Source of the DNA: Epulopiscium sp. Nele67-Bin004
GTDB taxonomy: Bacteria; Bacillota_A; Clostridia; Lachnospirales; Cellulosilyticaceae
Direction of reading: 5' to 3'
Assembly (NCBI GenBank): GCA_002007315.1
Contig: LNZQ01000007.1
Location: 1 to 12,160, forward strand
DNA: 12,160 nucleotides
Shown: piece after piece, positions 6,385 to 12,160 of the stretch
Position numbering within the stretch: position 1 is the stretch's first letter
Layout of the letters: every line of letters begins with the position of its first letter
Position numbers and translations under genes: made by a program
Notes under the pieces: model-generated
The model's input: only the letters and a program-made list of their open reading frames with translations
Told to the model about the DNA's origin: nothing
Databases searched by the model: none

Positions 6385-7037
6385 AAATTCACAACATATC
6401 CTCTGCCACGAACAGTGTGTATTATTGGAACACCAAGTTTTTTACGCAAATATCTAATGTATACGTCTATCATATTTGATACACCGTCATAATCATATCC
6501 CCATACATTAAGTTCAATTTGGTCACGACTTAAAATGACGCCAGCGTTGTGCATCAAATAGCTTAATATCGCATATTCTTTTGCAGACAAGTCTATCGGC
6601 TTATCGTTTACTTTAACAACTTTTGTTGACGTGTCCAATTGCACATCACCAACTTTTATTATATTTGTAAATTGTCCACTAGTTTTTCTAACCATAACTC
6701 TAATTCTCGCCCTAAGTTCATCAAACGAAAACGGTTTTACCAAATAATCATCAGCACCTATGTCCAACCCCCTAACCCTATCTTCTATATGGTCTTTTGC
6801 CGTCAAAAAAATAACTGGCGTGTCTATATGCATAGCCCTAACTTTTTGCAACACAGTAAACCCGTCAACTTTTGGCAACATAACGTCCAAAATTATTGCA
6901 TCATAAGCAGAGCTTTGTATATAATCGAGCGCCTGCTCCCCGTCAAACGCCGAGTCCACGCTATAGCCGTCGGCACAAAAAGTTTTTGTAATTATATCGT
7001 TTAAATCTGGTTCATCTTCCACAACTAAAATTCTCAT
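6381..7037 (-). CDS. OmpR/PhoB-family response regulator, 218 aa
   Basis: Residues 1-115 are a receiver domain: acidic pocket Glu7/Asp8, phospho-acceptor Asp51 (ILDVMLPKVDGF), Thr79 (FLTA) and Lys101 (LVKPF). Residues 125-218 are a winged-helix DNA-binding domain with the recognition region SNMIDVYIRYLRKKL and the closing hairpin IHTVRGRGYVVNL. All switch residues are present. The gene comes first in the unit, its stop overlapping the kinase start by four bases. GAGGTG lies 4 bases before the ATG. A weak promoter (TTGTTT, 18 bases, CATAAT at 7083-7054 on the minus strand) overlaps the terminator of the gene before it. The most likely target is the PepSY promoter with its 11-bp spaced repeats. 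It may also bind the GTTAAA pair before the gene at 7590, but that is less certain. Confidence 0.94.
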   Translation of the reverse strand: MRILVVEDEPDLNDIITKTFCADGYSVDSAFDGEQALDYIQSSAYDAIILDVMLPKVDGFTVLQKVRAMHIDTPVIFLTAKDHIEDRVRGLDIGADDYLVKPFSFDELRARIRVMVRKTSGQFTNIIKVGDVQLDTSTKVVKVNDKPIDLSAKEYAILSYLMHNAGVILSRDQIELNVWGYDYDGVSNMIDVYIRYLRKKLGVPIIHTVRGRGYVVNL

Positions 7038-7073
7038 ATCTCACCTCACATATATTATGACCAATTTACGCAT

Positions 7074-7100
7074 AAAAAAACAACTACCTAAGCAGTTGTT
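7074..7100 (-). terminator. Intrinsic terminator of the small lysine-rich gene
   Basis: AACAACTAC (7079-7087) pairs with GCAGTTGTT (7092-7100) at 8 of 9 positions with a four-base loop. Seven T follow on the minus strand. The upstream arm overlaps the stop codon of the gene at 7099-7449. It closely resembles the terminator at 4562-4588 (same CAACTAC arm, same A-run flank). Confidence 0.8.
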
Positions 7101-7449
7101 ATGGTGTTAAATGCTCTCTTGTAACGTCAAATTCTATTTTGTGCTTTTGTCTAATTTCTTCAAGCGACTTGCAAGTGTATTTTGCTGATTTTATATCTGT
7201 AACAAAATTTTCTTGAACAACTTGTCTATTTTCATCTTCAAAATATATTTCGCTCACAATATTAATTGTGCTATCTTTAGGATTTTCCGCTTTCATATAT
7301 TCGCATGTAAGGTGTGCATTTTTAAACTTTAGCTTTTTAGTTGACTCGGAATTTTTCACTATATTGGCAATTTCTTCTTCCATTATAGTAAGTTTTATAA
7401 AACGTTTGAAGTCTTTTTTTCGTGGCTTACTTGCCATCATTTGTATCAT
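7099..7449 (-). CDS. Hypothetical lysine-rich protein, 116 aa
   Basis: I do not recognise this family. The product is small, rich in Lys and Glu, and lacks a signal peptide or membrane segment. Its first 45 residues are strongly basic and helical (KPRKKDFKRFIK), and the remainder has a mixed strand/helix pattern with three cysteines. Evidence that it is expressed is good. AGGAG (7462-7458) lies 8 bases before the ATG. A near-consensus promoter lies upstream (7483-7511), and a clear terminator overlaps its stop. It is divergent from the coiled-coil gene at 7590 and shares a 140-bp control region with it. The basic N-terminus could bind nucleic acid, but nothing proves this. Confidence 0.75.
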   Translation of the reverse strand: MIQMMASKPRKKDFKRFIKLTIMEEEIANIVKNSESTKKLKFKNAHLTCEYMKAENPKDSTINIVSEIYFEDENRQVVQENFVTDIKSAKYTCKSLEEIRQKHKIEFDVTREHLTP

Positions 7450-7482
7450 CTATTCATCTCCTAATTATTGCATGATATTAAG

Positions 7483-7511
7483 AGTGTAATAGATGAGGGC
7501 TATTATGTCAA
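7483..7511 (-). promoter_or_regulatory. Near-consensus promoter of the lysine-rich gene
   Basis: On the minus strand a perfect TTGACA (7511-7506) is followed by exactly 17 bases and TACACT (7488-7483), a one-base variant of TATACT. It lies 34 bases before the ATG at 7449. This is the best sigma-A type promoter in the window. Confidence 0.7.
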
Positions 7512-7521
7512 CATAAATTTT

Positions 7522-7559
7522 GTTAAATCGTCGTTAAACAATTTCATGTATGTTATAAT
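7522..7559 (+). promoter_or_regulatory. Extended -10 promoter with spaced GTTAAA repeats before the coiled-coil gene
   Basis: TGTTATAAT at 7551-7559 is an extended -10 box (TGnTATAAT), and no good -35 is present. Upstream, GTTAAA occurs at 7522-7527 and 7533-7538, 11 bp from start to start, so an activator bound on one face of the helix could replace the -35. The same stretch also reads as an imperfect inverted repeat (TTGTT...AACAA), so a palindromic operator is an alternative. Confidence 0.5.
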
Positions 7560-7589
7560 AATGTTATTTGAACAAGGAGATAATTACAG

Positions 7590-9080
7590 ATGAATAACAT
7601 TTTTAATATTTTGGATACATTTGACACCGAACTAATAATAAACTACATTTCTATGCTCGAACAAGTTAAAATGAAAACTATCGGCAAAGCATATTCGACA
7701 AAAATACGCAAAAAAACTGGCAAATTTATAAATCATGTCGGAAACGTGTTTGGCAACCCCTCAATTGTAACTATTCAAGAACCACAAACTATTGAAGATT
7801 TCATAACAAATAGCCAAAACGAGTTGCGTTCATTAGATAGAACGGAGCTAAATATCAGACTTAGGGAAACGTTAGATAGTTTCGATTTACCAACCGATAC
7901 CGACGAGGAATTGTCTATAAAAGTTATCGCTGAAGTTGCCTATTTTCTCAAAATTGATGATTTCACTACAACTGGGCAAAAAGCCGAACGCATATTTGCC
8001 AACTTTTTAGAAAAAACTATAGATATAAATAAGCTAACGAACGGCGAAACAAAAAAATTTACTATTACCGCTGGCTTTCCTGCCTTACTTTTAAGCCCCC
8101 TATCTGCAACTGGCTTGCCTGCTTACGTCGTGTTAGCTGGCGGCAACACGATTTGGCAATTGAGACAACGCAACATAAATATTCGCAACGAGATTATGGG
8201 TATGATTATTTGCGAAGTTGTTCAAGCCAATGGTGGAATTTTTACTATGCCATACGAACAATTGCCAAGCTATAACCCCGATACCGCCGAAGATAGAGAT
8301 AAACTTTTGACGGAATTCTTTGAACTTGTCGAAAATAAGCAAGTGCTTGAGGGCGACAACGAACACTACACTGTTGCTATGGAGGAAAAACTTGAAGAAA
8401 TCGCAAACTGTGAAGCCGAAATCGACGAAGCTAAGTCAACTAGCATTGCAGCCGAACGTGAAATTAAAAGTTTGGAGCGAAAATATAACCGTGAAACTAC
8501 TTCTCAAACGCAACTTGAACGCCAGCTTTCGAGGTTGTCAGGAGATGAGGAGCAAGTTTCTTTGGAACGTGATAAATTGCAAACTGCGTATGACGAGCAA
8601 TGTGAACGTATAAATGAAATTTCAGATAAACTTACAGAAAACGAAAACATTATAATAGAAGCGATGGATATTATATCTGAAAAATCTGACCAACTACAAA
8701 CGCTTATTGACGAAAAAGAAGCACTTGAAAAAAGTTGCCCCAGCAGCCAATTGAATGAAACTGGTGATAAAATTTCCGAAATTTCAAATTCTCGCCACTC
8801 AACTTTAACTGATAGTTGGGCAAATAGCTTTGGAAATCTGGAATTTAGCGACGATTTTATTTCTTATAGCTTAGGCTTATGTATAGAAGATTTGCTTGAA
8901 ATCGAAAAAATATTAGCCGAAATAAATTTGATTGATGATGGCGAAGTCATCAGCTGTGGCACAATAGTGGAAAATGATAACGAATATGAGCATATTAAAT
9001 TTAGGCTTAATCAAAAGCCACTAAAATTGCTTTATAGTATAAACACTAAAGTAACTATCGAAATGATTTTAATAAAATAG
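7590..9080 (+). CDS. Unknown protein with hydrophobic segment and long coiled coil, 496 aa
   Basis: The family is not recognised with confidence. Residues 1-155 are mainly helical. Residues 158-187 are a hydrophobic, Gly/Pro/Ala-containing stretch (AGFPALLLSPLSATG, then YVVLAGG) that could be a membrane hairpin. The N-terminal part and this stretch faintly resemble YaaW-like (UPF0174) proteins. Residues 260-382 are a long Glu/Lys/Gln-rich coiled coil. Residues 383-415 are a Ser/Asn-rich linker. The last 80 residues form a helix followed by strands ending in KFRLNQKPLKLLYSI and a hydrophobic final strand, a pattern reminiscent of the RelE/ParE fold but without provable catalytic residues. The start is clear: AAGGAGA at 7574-7580, 9 bases before the ATG. 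It is a single-gene unit with an extended -10 promoter, ending at a bidirectional hairpin. A membrane-tethered scaffold or sensor is possible; I assign no function. Confidence 0.8.
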   Translation: MNNIFNILDTFDTELIINYISMLEQVKMKTIGKAYSTKIRKKTGKFINHVGNVFGNPSIVTIQEPQTIEDFITNSQNELRSLDRTELNIRLRETLDSFDLPTDTDEELSIKVIAEVAYFLKIDDFTTTGQKAERIFANFLEKTIDINKLTNGETKKFTITAGFPALLLSPLSATGLPAYVVLAGGNTIWQLRQRNINIRNEIMGMIICEVVQANGGIFTMPYEQLPSYNPDTAEDRDKLLTEFFELVENKQVLEGDNEHYTVAMEEKLEEIANCEAEIDEAKSTSIAAEREIKSLERKYNRETTSQTQLERQLSRLSGDEEQVSLERDKLQTAYDEQCERINEISDKLTENENIIIEAMDIISEKSDQLQTLIDEKEALEKSCPSSQLNETGDKISEISNSRHSTLTDSWANSFGNLEFSDDFISYSLGLCIEDLLEIEKILAEINLIDDGEVISCGTIVENDNEYEHIKFRLNQKPLKLLYSINTKVTIEMILIK

Positions 9081-9097
9081 TGGGCTATGTGCCCACT
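9079..9097. terminator. Bidirectional terminator hairpin between convergent genes
   Basis: AGTGGGC (9079-9085) and GCCCACT (9091-9097) make a perfect, G+C-rich 7-bp stem with a TATGT loop. It overlaps the TAG stop of the plus-strand gene and lies 5 bases beyond the stop of the minus-strand gene at 9102. The T-rich tail (TATTTTATT) is on the minus-strand side, so it should work better for the minus-strand gene. Confidence 0.7.
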
Positions 9098-9101
9098 TAT
9101 G

Positions 9102-9527
9102 TTAATAGTCGTAGTCGTCTTTCCCGACATTTTGCATAGTATATACATTTCCAGAAATCGAACTTATAGGAACAGGCGTAACTTGAGTGAAAACGTCGTC
9201 CAAAAAACTTGGATACGCAATAGGCTTATTTGTATCCATATTAAACAAATCTTTCGCACCTATTATCGTTTCACTGTCAACGCCTTCTTCCCGCATAGCT
9301 TGAAGTATTTCCCTCGTTTCATACACTACACAACCTAATTGTTCAGTACCCACGACATTATATGCAAAGCCTATTTCAGTCGGCGTCATGTCTTGAAATT
9401 CAAGTTGTTGATCTTTGGCATAATCTTCTACGTAGTTATTTTCTATTTCCATACAGACATTTGCAACTTGGCTTGCATTATCAAAACACATCAATGTTTC
9501 ATTCGGCAATACTACAACATATTTCAT
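9102..9527 (-). CDS. Hypothetical acidic protein, 141 aa
   Basis: I do not recognise this family. The product is acidic, without a signal peptide or membrane segment. It begins with a strand (MKYVVVLPNETLMCF) and continues with a helical, Glu-rich stretch (about 16-45). The end is low in structure, with Asp/Tyr at the C-terminus. AGGGGG lies 7 bases before the ATG at 9527, so it is a credible gene. It follows the 47-residue gene at 9597-9740 on the same strand with a 69-base gap and may be cotranscribed. That gap contains the palindrome ATAAAATTTTAT within a larger ACTATAAA/TTTATAGT hairpin, which could form in the RNA before its binding site. Confidence 0.7.
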   Translation of the reverse strand: MKYVVVLPNETLMCFDNASQVANVCMEIENNYVEDYAKDQQLEFQDMTPTEIGFAYNVVGTEQLGCVVYETREILQAMREEGVDSETIIGAKDLFNMDTNKPIAYPSFLDDVFTQVTPVPISSISGNVYTMQNVGKDDYDY

Positions 9528-9596
9528 ACAAAATCCCCCTACTATAAAATTTTATATTTATAGTTTTGCCATATCGGGGTAATTTTAAACATTTTT

Positions 9597-9740
9597 TTAT
9601 GCTAGTGTGTTATAATCTTCTGGCTCATACGAATGGTAACATTCAACTTCAAATGTGTCTACTTCATACATGTCCATCTCTACTTCAAATTCGATCGTTT
9701 CAAACATTAAATCTTGTGGTGGCATAACTGCTTTTTTCAT
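9597..9740 (-). CDS. Small acidic protein, 47 aa
   Basis: A short minus-strand frame, easily missed by length cut-offs, starts at ATG 9740 with AAGGAG upstream at 7-base spacing and stops with TAA at 9597. The peptide opens with MKKAVMPPQDLMFETIEFE and then alternates acidic and hydrophobic residues (FEVE, YEVD, FEVE) before a Cys-Tyr-His-Ser-Tyr segment. It has 13 acidic residues against two lysines. Alternating side chains suggest a beta strand. It has no signal peptide. It could be a small regulatory or antitoxin-like protein, a DNA-mimic type peptide, or a precursor peptide, but no modification enzyme lies near it. The ribosome binding site and clean reading frame are the evidence. Confidence 0.65.
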   Translation of the reverse strand: MKKAVMPPQDLMFETIEFEVEMDMYEVDTFEVECYHSYEPEDYNTLA

Positions 9741-9802
9741 AAATATTCTCCTTTCTTAAATAATCTAAATATACATCGACAAAAGTCGGTTAAACAATTA
9801 TA

Positions 9803-9831
9803 TTGCCAAATTTTAAAATTTGCTTTATACT
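9803..9831 (+). promoter_or_regulatory. Chemoreceptor promoter with a 16-bp palindrome in its spacer
   Basis: TTGCCA (9803-9808) is followed by 17 bases and TATACT (9826-9831), a good sigma-A type promoter 33 bases before the ATG at 9865. The spacer contains a perfect 16-bp palindrome, CAAATTTTAAAATTTG (9807-9822), a possible operator. An 11-base motif, GTTAAACAATT, lies just upstream at 9789-9799 and is also found before the gene at 7590. Confidence 0.6.
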
Positions 9832-9864
9832 ATGAGAAAACAAAACATATTAAGGAGGATTTTT

Positions 9865-11589
9865 ATGAATTTAAATAACTTTTATACCAAACGGCTTGAA
9901 CAAAAATTAAGTATCGCTATTATCTGTATAACAATGTTGATTATACTATCATCACTTACATTTTCATCTGTACGAAACGTCATAAATATGTCAAATCTAT
10001 TAGATGATAAATTTGAAACTTCTATCCAACTAAATTCAAAACTTATTGAAGCCAAATTCGATACCGCAGAACATATCGGTCAAAACCTTGCTACATATAT
10101 AACTAGCTCTCTATCAGAGTTAAAAATCAGCGAGTCTTCTAATGCTGTATTAAGTGAAGTTTATTCAACTATTTATTTTCCTACTGAGCTTAGCAATATT
10201 GAGCGTGTTTTAATTAATAATATGTGGACTTATATGCAAGATGAGGACATGATTACGGCTATAGGGGTATATTTTGAACCTTTTAAATTCACTCAAAGTC
10301 GTGACATTTATGCATTTTTTGCCACGAAAAGTAATTTCGAGTCTGGATATTTAGATGTGCATCAACATTATGACGAATATTTGTACGAAGATTATTATTC
10401 ACTTGCAAAAACAACAGGTGAGCTATCTATAACAGACCCTTGGTTTGATGATTATGGAGATTTAGTTGTAAGCGTAAGCATTCCGATGATTATAGACGAC
10501 TTGTTTATCGGCGTAATCGCAGTGGATATGTCATTAGCTGCCTTTGATGACATTATTGTTGTTGATTATGATTTTCCAACGATAGTTTCTTCTATATTGG
10601 ATAACAATTTTAATATGATTTATGATTCAGTTTCAACGTACAAAGTTGGTTTGTCTATAGACGAATTGATAGGAGGACAAAGTAGCGAAATTAGACAATT
10701 ATCACAATCTAGTGAGGGATTTAATTTGCGTACTAAAACGCAAGATTTAGATACAGGTAAAACTCTTATGTATGAAAGATATTTTTACCCTATTGAAACT
10801 CTTGGGCAAGTATGGTGGACTCATTTAGGAGTCAAAACAGTTGATATATATAAAGATATTTTAGGTGCTATCACTTTTGATATAATATCAGCGTTAGGTT
10901 CACTTATAATTTCAAATACAATAATTGCTATTATTATAAAAAAGATGCTTGCACCGCTAAAAAGCTTACATCAAGTCGCAACAAATATAACTTCTGGTAA
11001 TTTGTCTACACAAGCCGAAATAGTTCATCTTGATGACGTTGGACAAATGACACAAAGTTTTAATGATATGAGTAAATATTTACAAAGTGTTATTGTTGAA
11101 ATCAACACTATTTTAACGCTAATGTCGGACGGTAACTTTATTATTGAAGATAAAATTAATGCACAATATAAAGGTGATTTTACCGTTATAAAAACTTCTA
11201 TGTTAGAGATTTCTACAAAACTTAGACACACGCTTAATACAATTAATCAATCTGCAAGCGATGTAAGTTTGCAAGCCGAAGATATCGCATCTTCCGCAAA
11301 CGCTTTGGTAGCGTCAACAACTGAACAAAGTCAAATATTAACTGAGTTTACTAATACGATTGACAATATGACTATCGCATTTAATAGTATGAACATCAAA
11401 ATTAACGAAAATACTACTATCGGTAACAACACACAAGCTATGTCAGTTGACGGACAAGTTGCAATGAAAGAAATGATTGAAGCTATGGTTGCTATCGCCG
11501 AGTCAAGTCGCACAATATCTGCTGTTCTTACTAACATTGACAGCATTGCATCACAAACAAACCTGCTTGCTCTAAATGCTAGTATAGAG
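9865..11589 (+). CDS. Methyl-accepting chemotaxis protein, dCache type, truncated at the tip
   Basis: Transmembrane segment 1 is about 16-36. Residues 40-330 form an extracytoplasmic dCache-like ligand domain with the family block TGELSITDPWFDDYG (184-198) followed by SIPMI and GVIAVDMS. Transmembrane segment 2 is about 336-359, then HAMP-like helices (360-425) and the start of the cytoplasmic methylation helix. The sequence reaches the signalling tip at SQTNLLALNASIE (563-575) and then stops being bacterial. A normal receptor continues AARAGE and about 100 more residues down the return helix, which binds CheA and CheW and carries methylation sites. The open frame runs on to 11742 only because the joined fish sequence happens to stay in frame. 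The frame also opens upstream at 9820, but AAGGAGG (9852-9858) is 6 bases before ATG 9865, which is the true start. The intact gene probably continues elsewhere in the genome. Confidence 0.92.
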
Positions 11590-11595
11590 GTAAAC
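11586..11595. other. Junction between bacterial and fish-like DNA
   Basis: The last bacterial codons are those of ASIE, ending at 11589. From about 11590 the translation becomes VNFNSHIETIIKSAYYHLK, a LINE reverse-transcriptase segment. At most a base or two could belong to both sides, and no target-site duplication, transposon end or attachment site is visible. This fits a chimeric join better than an integration. Confidence 0.85.
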
Positions 11596-12160
11596 TTCAA
11601 CAGCCACATAGAGACAATTATAAAATCAGCCTACTACCATCTTAAAAACATAGCAAGAATTAAAGGAATCGTGTCCAACGGAGATGCAGAAAAACTTGTT
11701 CATGTGGGTTTTTTTTTTTTCCAGCAGGCTGGACTATTGTAATGGTGTCTCCCCGGGTCTGAATAAAAGATCAGTCAGACAGCTGCAGCTTGTCCAGAAC
11801 ACTGCTGCAAGAGTCCTCACAAACACCAAAAAAGAGGAGCACATTACACCTGTGCTAAAATCACTGCACTGGCTGCCTGTGAGACAAAGAATAGGCTTAG
11901 ATCCTTTTACTACTCTATAAAGCACTAAATGGTCTTGGACTGACATACATCTCTGATTTACTTGTACATTACAAAGCATCCAGACCTCTCAGTTCATCTA
12001 GGACAGGTTAACTCAGTGTTCCCAGGATCAAAACAAAGCAAGGTGAGGCAGCTTTTGGTTTTTATGCTCCCCACCTGTCAATCAGGTTTCCTGAATACCT
12101 CAGATCTGCCAGAACCGTCAGTTCATTCAAATCAGGGCTTAAAACATTACTGTTCTATTG
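11590..12160 (+). mobile_element. Decayed fragment of a teleost-type LINE (non-LTR retrotransposon)
   Basis: Three reading frames, used one after another, give the C-terminal part of a LINE reverse transcriptase. Frame one (11590-11708) reads FNSHIETIIKSAYYHLKNIA. After a run of 12 T (11709-11720) a second frame has SRLDYCNG, RQLQLVQNTAARVLT and HITPVLKSLHWLPVRQRI. After about 11900 a third frame has LLLYKALNGLGLTYISDLL, SRPLRSSRTG and SVPRI, with an in-frame TAA at 12009, and runs to the window end. These blocks are the hallmark tail of L2/CR1-like elements common in fish genomes; the exact clade is not certain. Two frame shifts and a stop mean a dead copy. The reverse-transcriptase catalytic motifs and endonuclease would lie upstream and are absent. 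Base composition is visibly richer in G and C than the rest of the window. Confidence 0.9.

Noticed and set aside
5062..7037. Assigning the two-component system to a named pair such as ArlRS, CssRS or VanRS
   Set aside because: The motifs identify only the general OmpR/kinase class. The sensor domain is not recognisable and the PepSY neighbour is shared by many such systems.
9087..9563. Plus-strand frames opposite the acidic 141-residue gene
   Set aside because: The minus-strand frame has AGGGGG at good spacing and ends at a terminator. The plus-strand frames have no start signals and basic, low-complexity composition.
11684..11979. Short open frames on both strands read as new bacterial genes
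   Set aside because: The plus-strand frame is recognisable LINE reverse transcriptase, the minus-strand frame is its shadow, and neither has a bacterial ribosome binding site.
11590..12160. Horizontal transfer of a retrotransposon from fish to bacterium
   Set aside because: No complete element, target-site duplication or return to bacterial sequence is seen, and the switch falls inside a conserved essential motif. A chimeric join explains everything with fewer assumptions.

Overview
Kind of organism. From base 1 to about 11,589 the window is A+T-rich bacterial DNA of a Firmicutes/Clostridia type. It has compact genes with strong AGGAGG-type ribosome binding sites, hairpin-plus-T-run terminators, an OmpR-class two-component system with a secreted PepSY protein, a Sel1-repeat protein and a dCache chemoreceptor. 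From about 11,590 to the end the DNA has a different composition and encodes the C-terminal end of a non-LTR (LINE) retrotransposon reverse transcriptase of the kind abundant in teleost fish. The simplest reading is a fish-associated clostridial symbiont, for example a gut bacterium related to Epulopiscium, whose contig has been joined to host fish DNA. The lineage is inference; the two kinds of DNA are visible directly.

Layout. Bases 1-34 hold the start of a minus-strand gene that runs off the left edge. Bases 35-561 hold no protein gene but are dense in inverted repeats: a terminator-like leader hairpin, a 91-bp hairpin element with 15-bp perfect ends, and terminators for the next gene. A 767-residue GHKL (Hsp90/sacsin-like) ATPase follows on the minus strand (562-2865), with a promoter overlapped by a 13-bp inverted repeat. 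Next come a six-repeat Sel1 protein (3089-3802) and an AAG-type 3-methyladenine DNA glycosylase (4004-4525). Then there is a minus-strand unit transcribed right to left: response regulator (7037-6381), sensor kinase (6384-5062) and secreted PepSY protein (4985-4596). The PepSY gene has its own promoter carrying two 9-bp direct repeats 11 bp apart, the usual geometry of an OmpR-family regulator site. A small lysine-rich protein (7099-7449) is divergent from a plus-strand protein with a central hydrophobic segment and a long coiled coil (7590-9080). A convergent pair of unknown acidic minus-strand genes follows (9102-9527 and an easily missed 47-residue gene at 9597-9740). Last is a chemoreceptor (9865-11589) that breaks off inside its signalling tip.

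How the genes work together. The clearest unit is kinase plus regulator plus PepSY protein, where the kinase probably senses an envelope signal and the regulator probably controls the PepSY gene. The other genes are single transcription units. The chemoreceptor would report an external ligand to CheA/CheW encoded elsewhere, but as written it lacks half of its signalling hairpin and cannot be taken as a functional protein.

Main caution. The apparent 640-residue protein spanning the chemoreceptor and the next 150 bases is a chimera of bacterial and fish coding sequence that happens to stay in frame. An assembly or library join is much more likely than gene transfer. I found no convincing new multi-gene system. 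The best leads are the regulatory repeats, the 91-bp palindromic element, the GHKL ATPase, the coiled-coil protein and the 47-residue acidic peptide.
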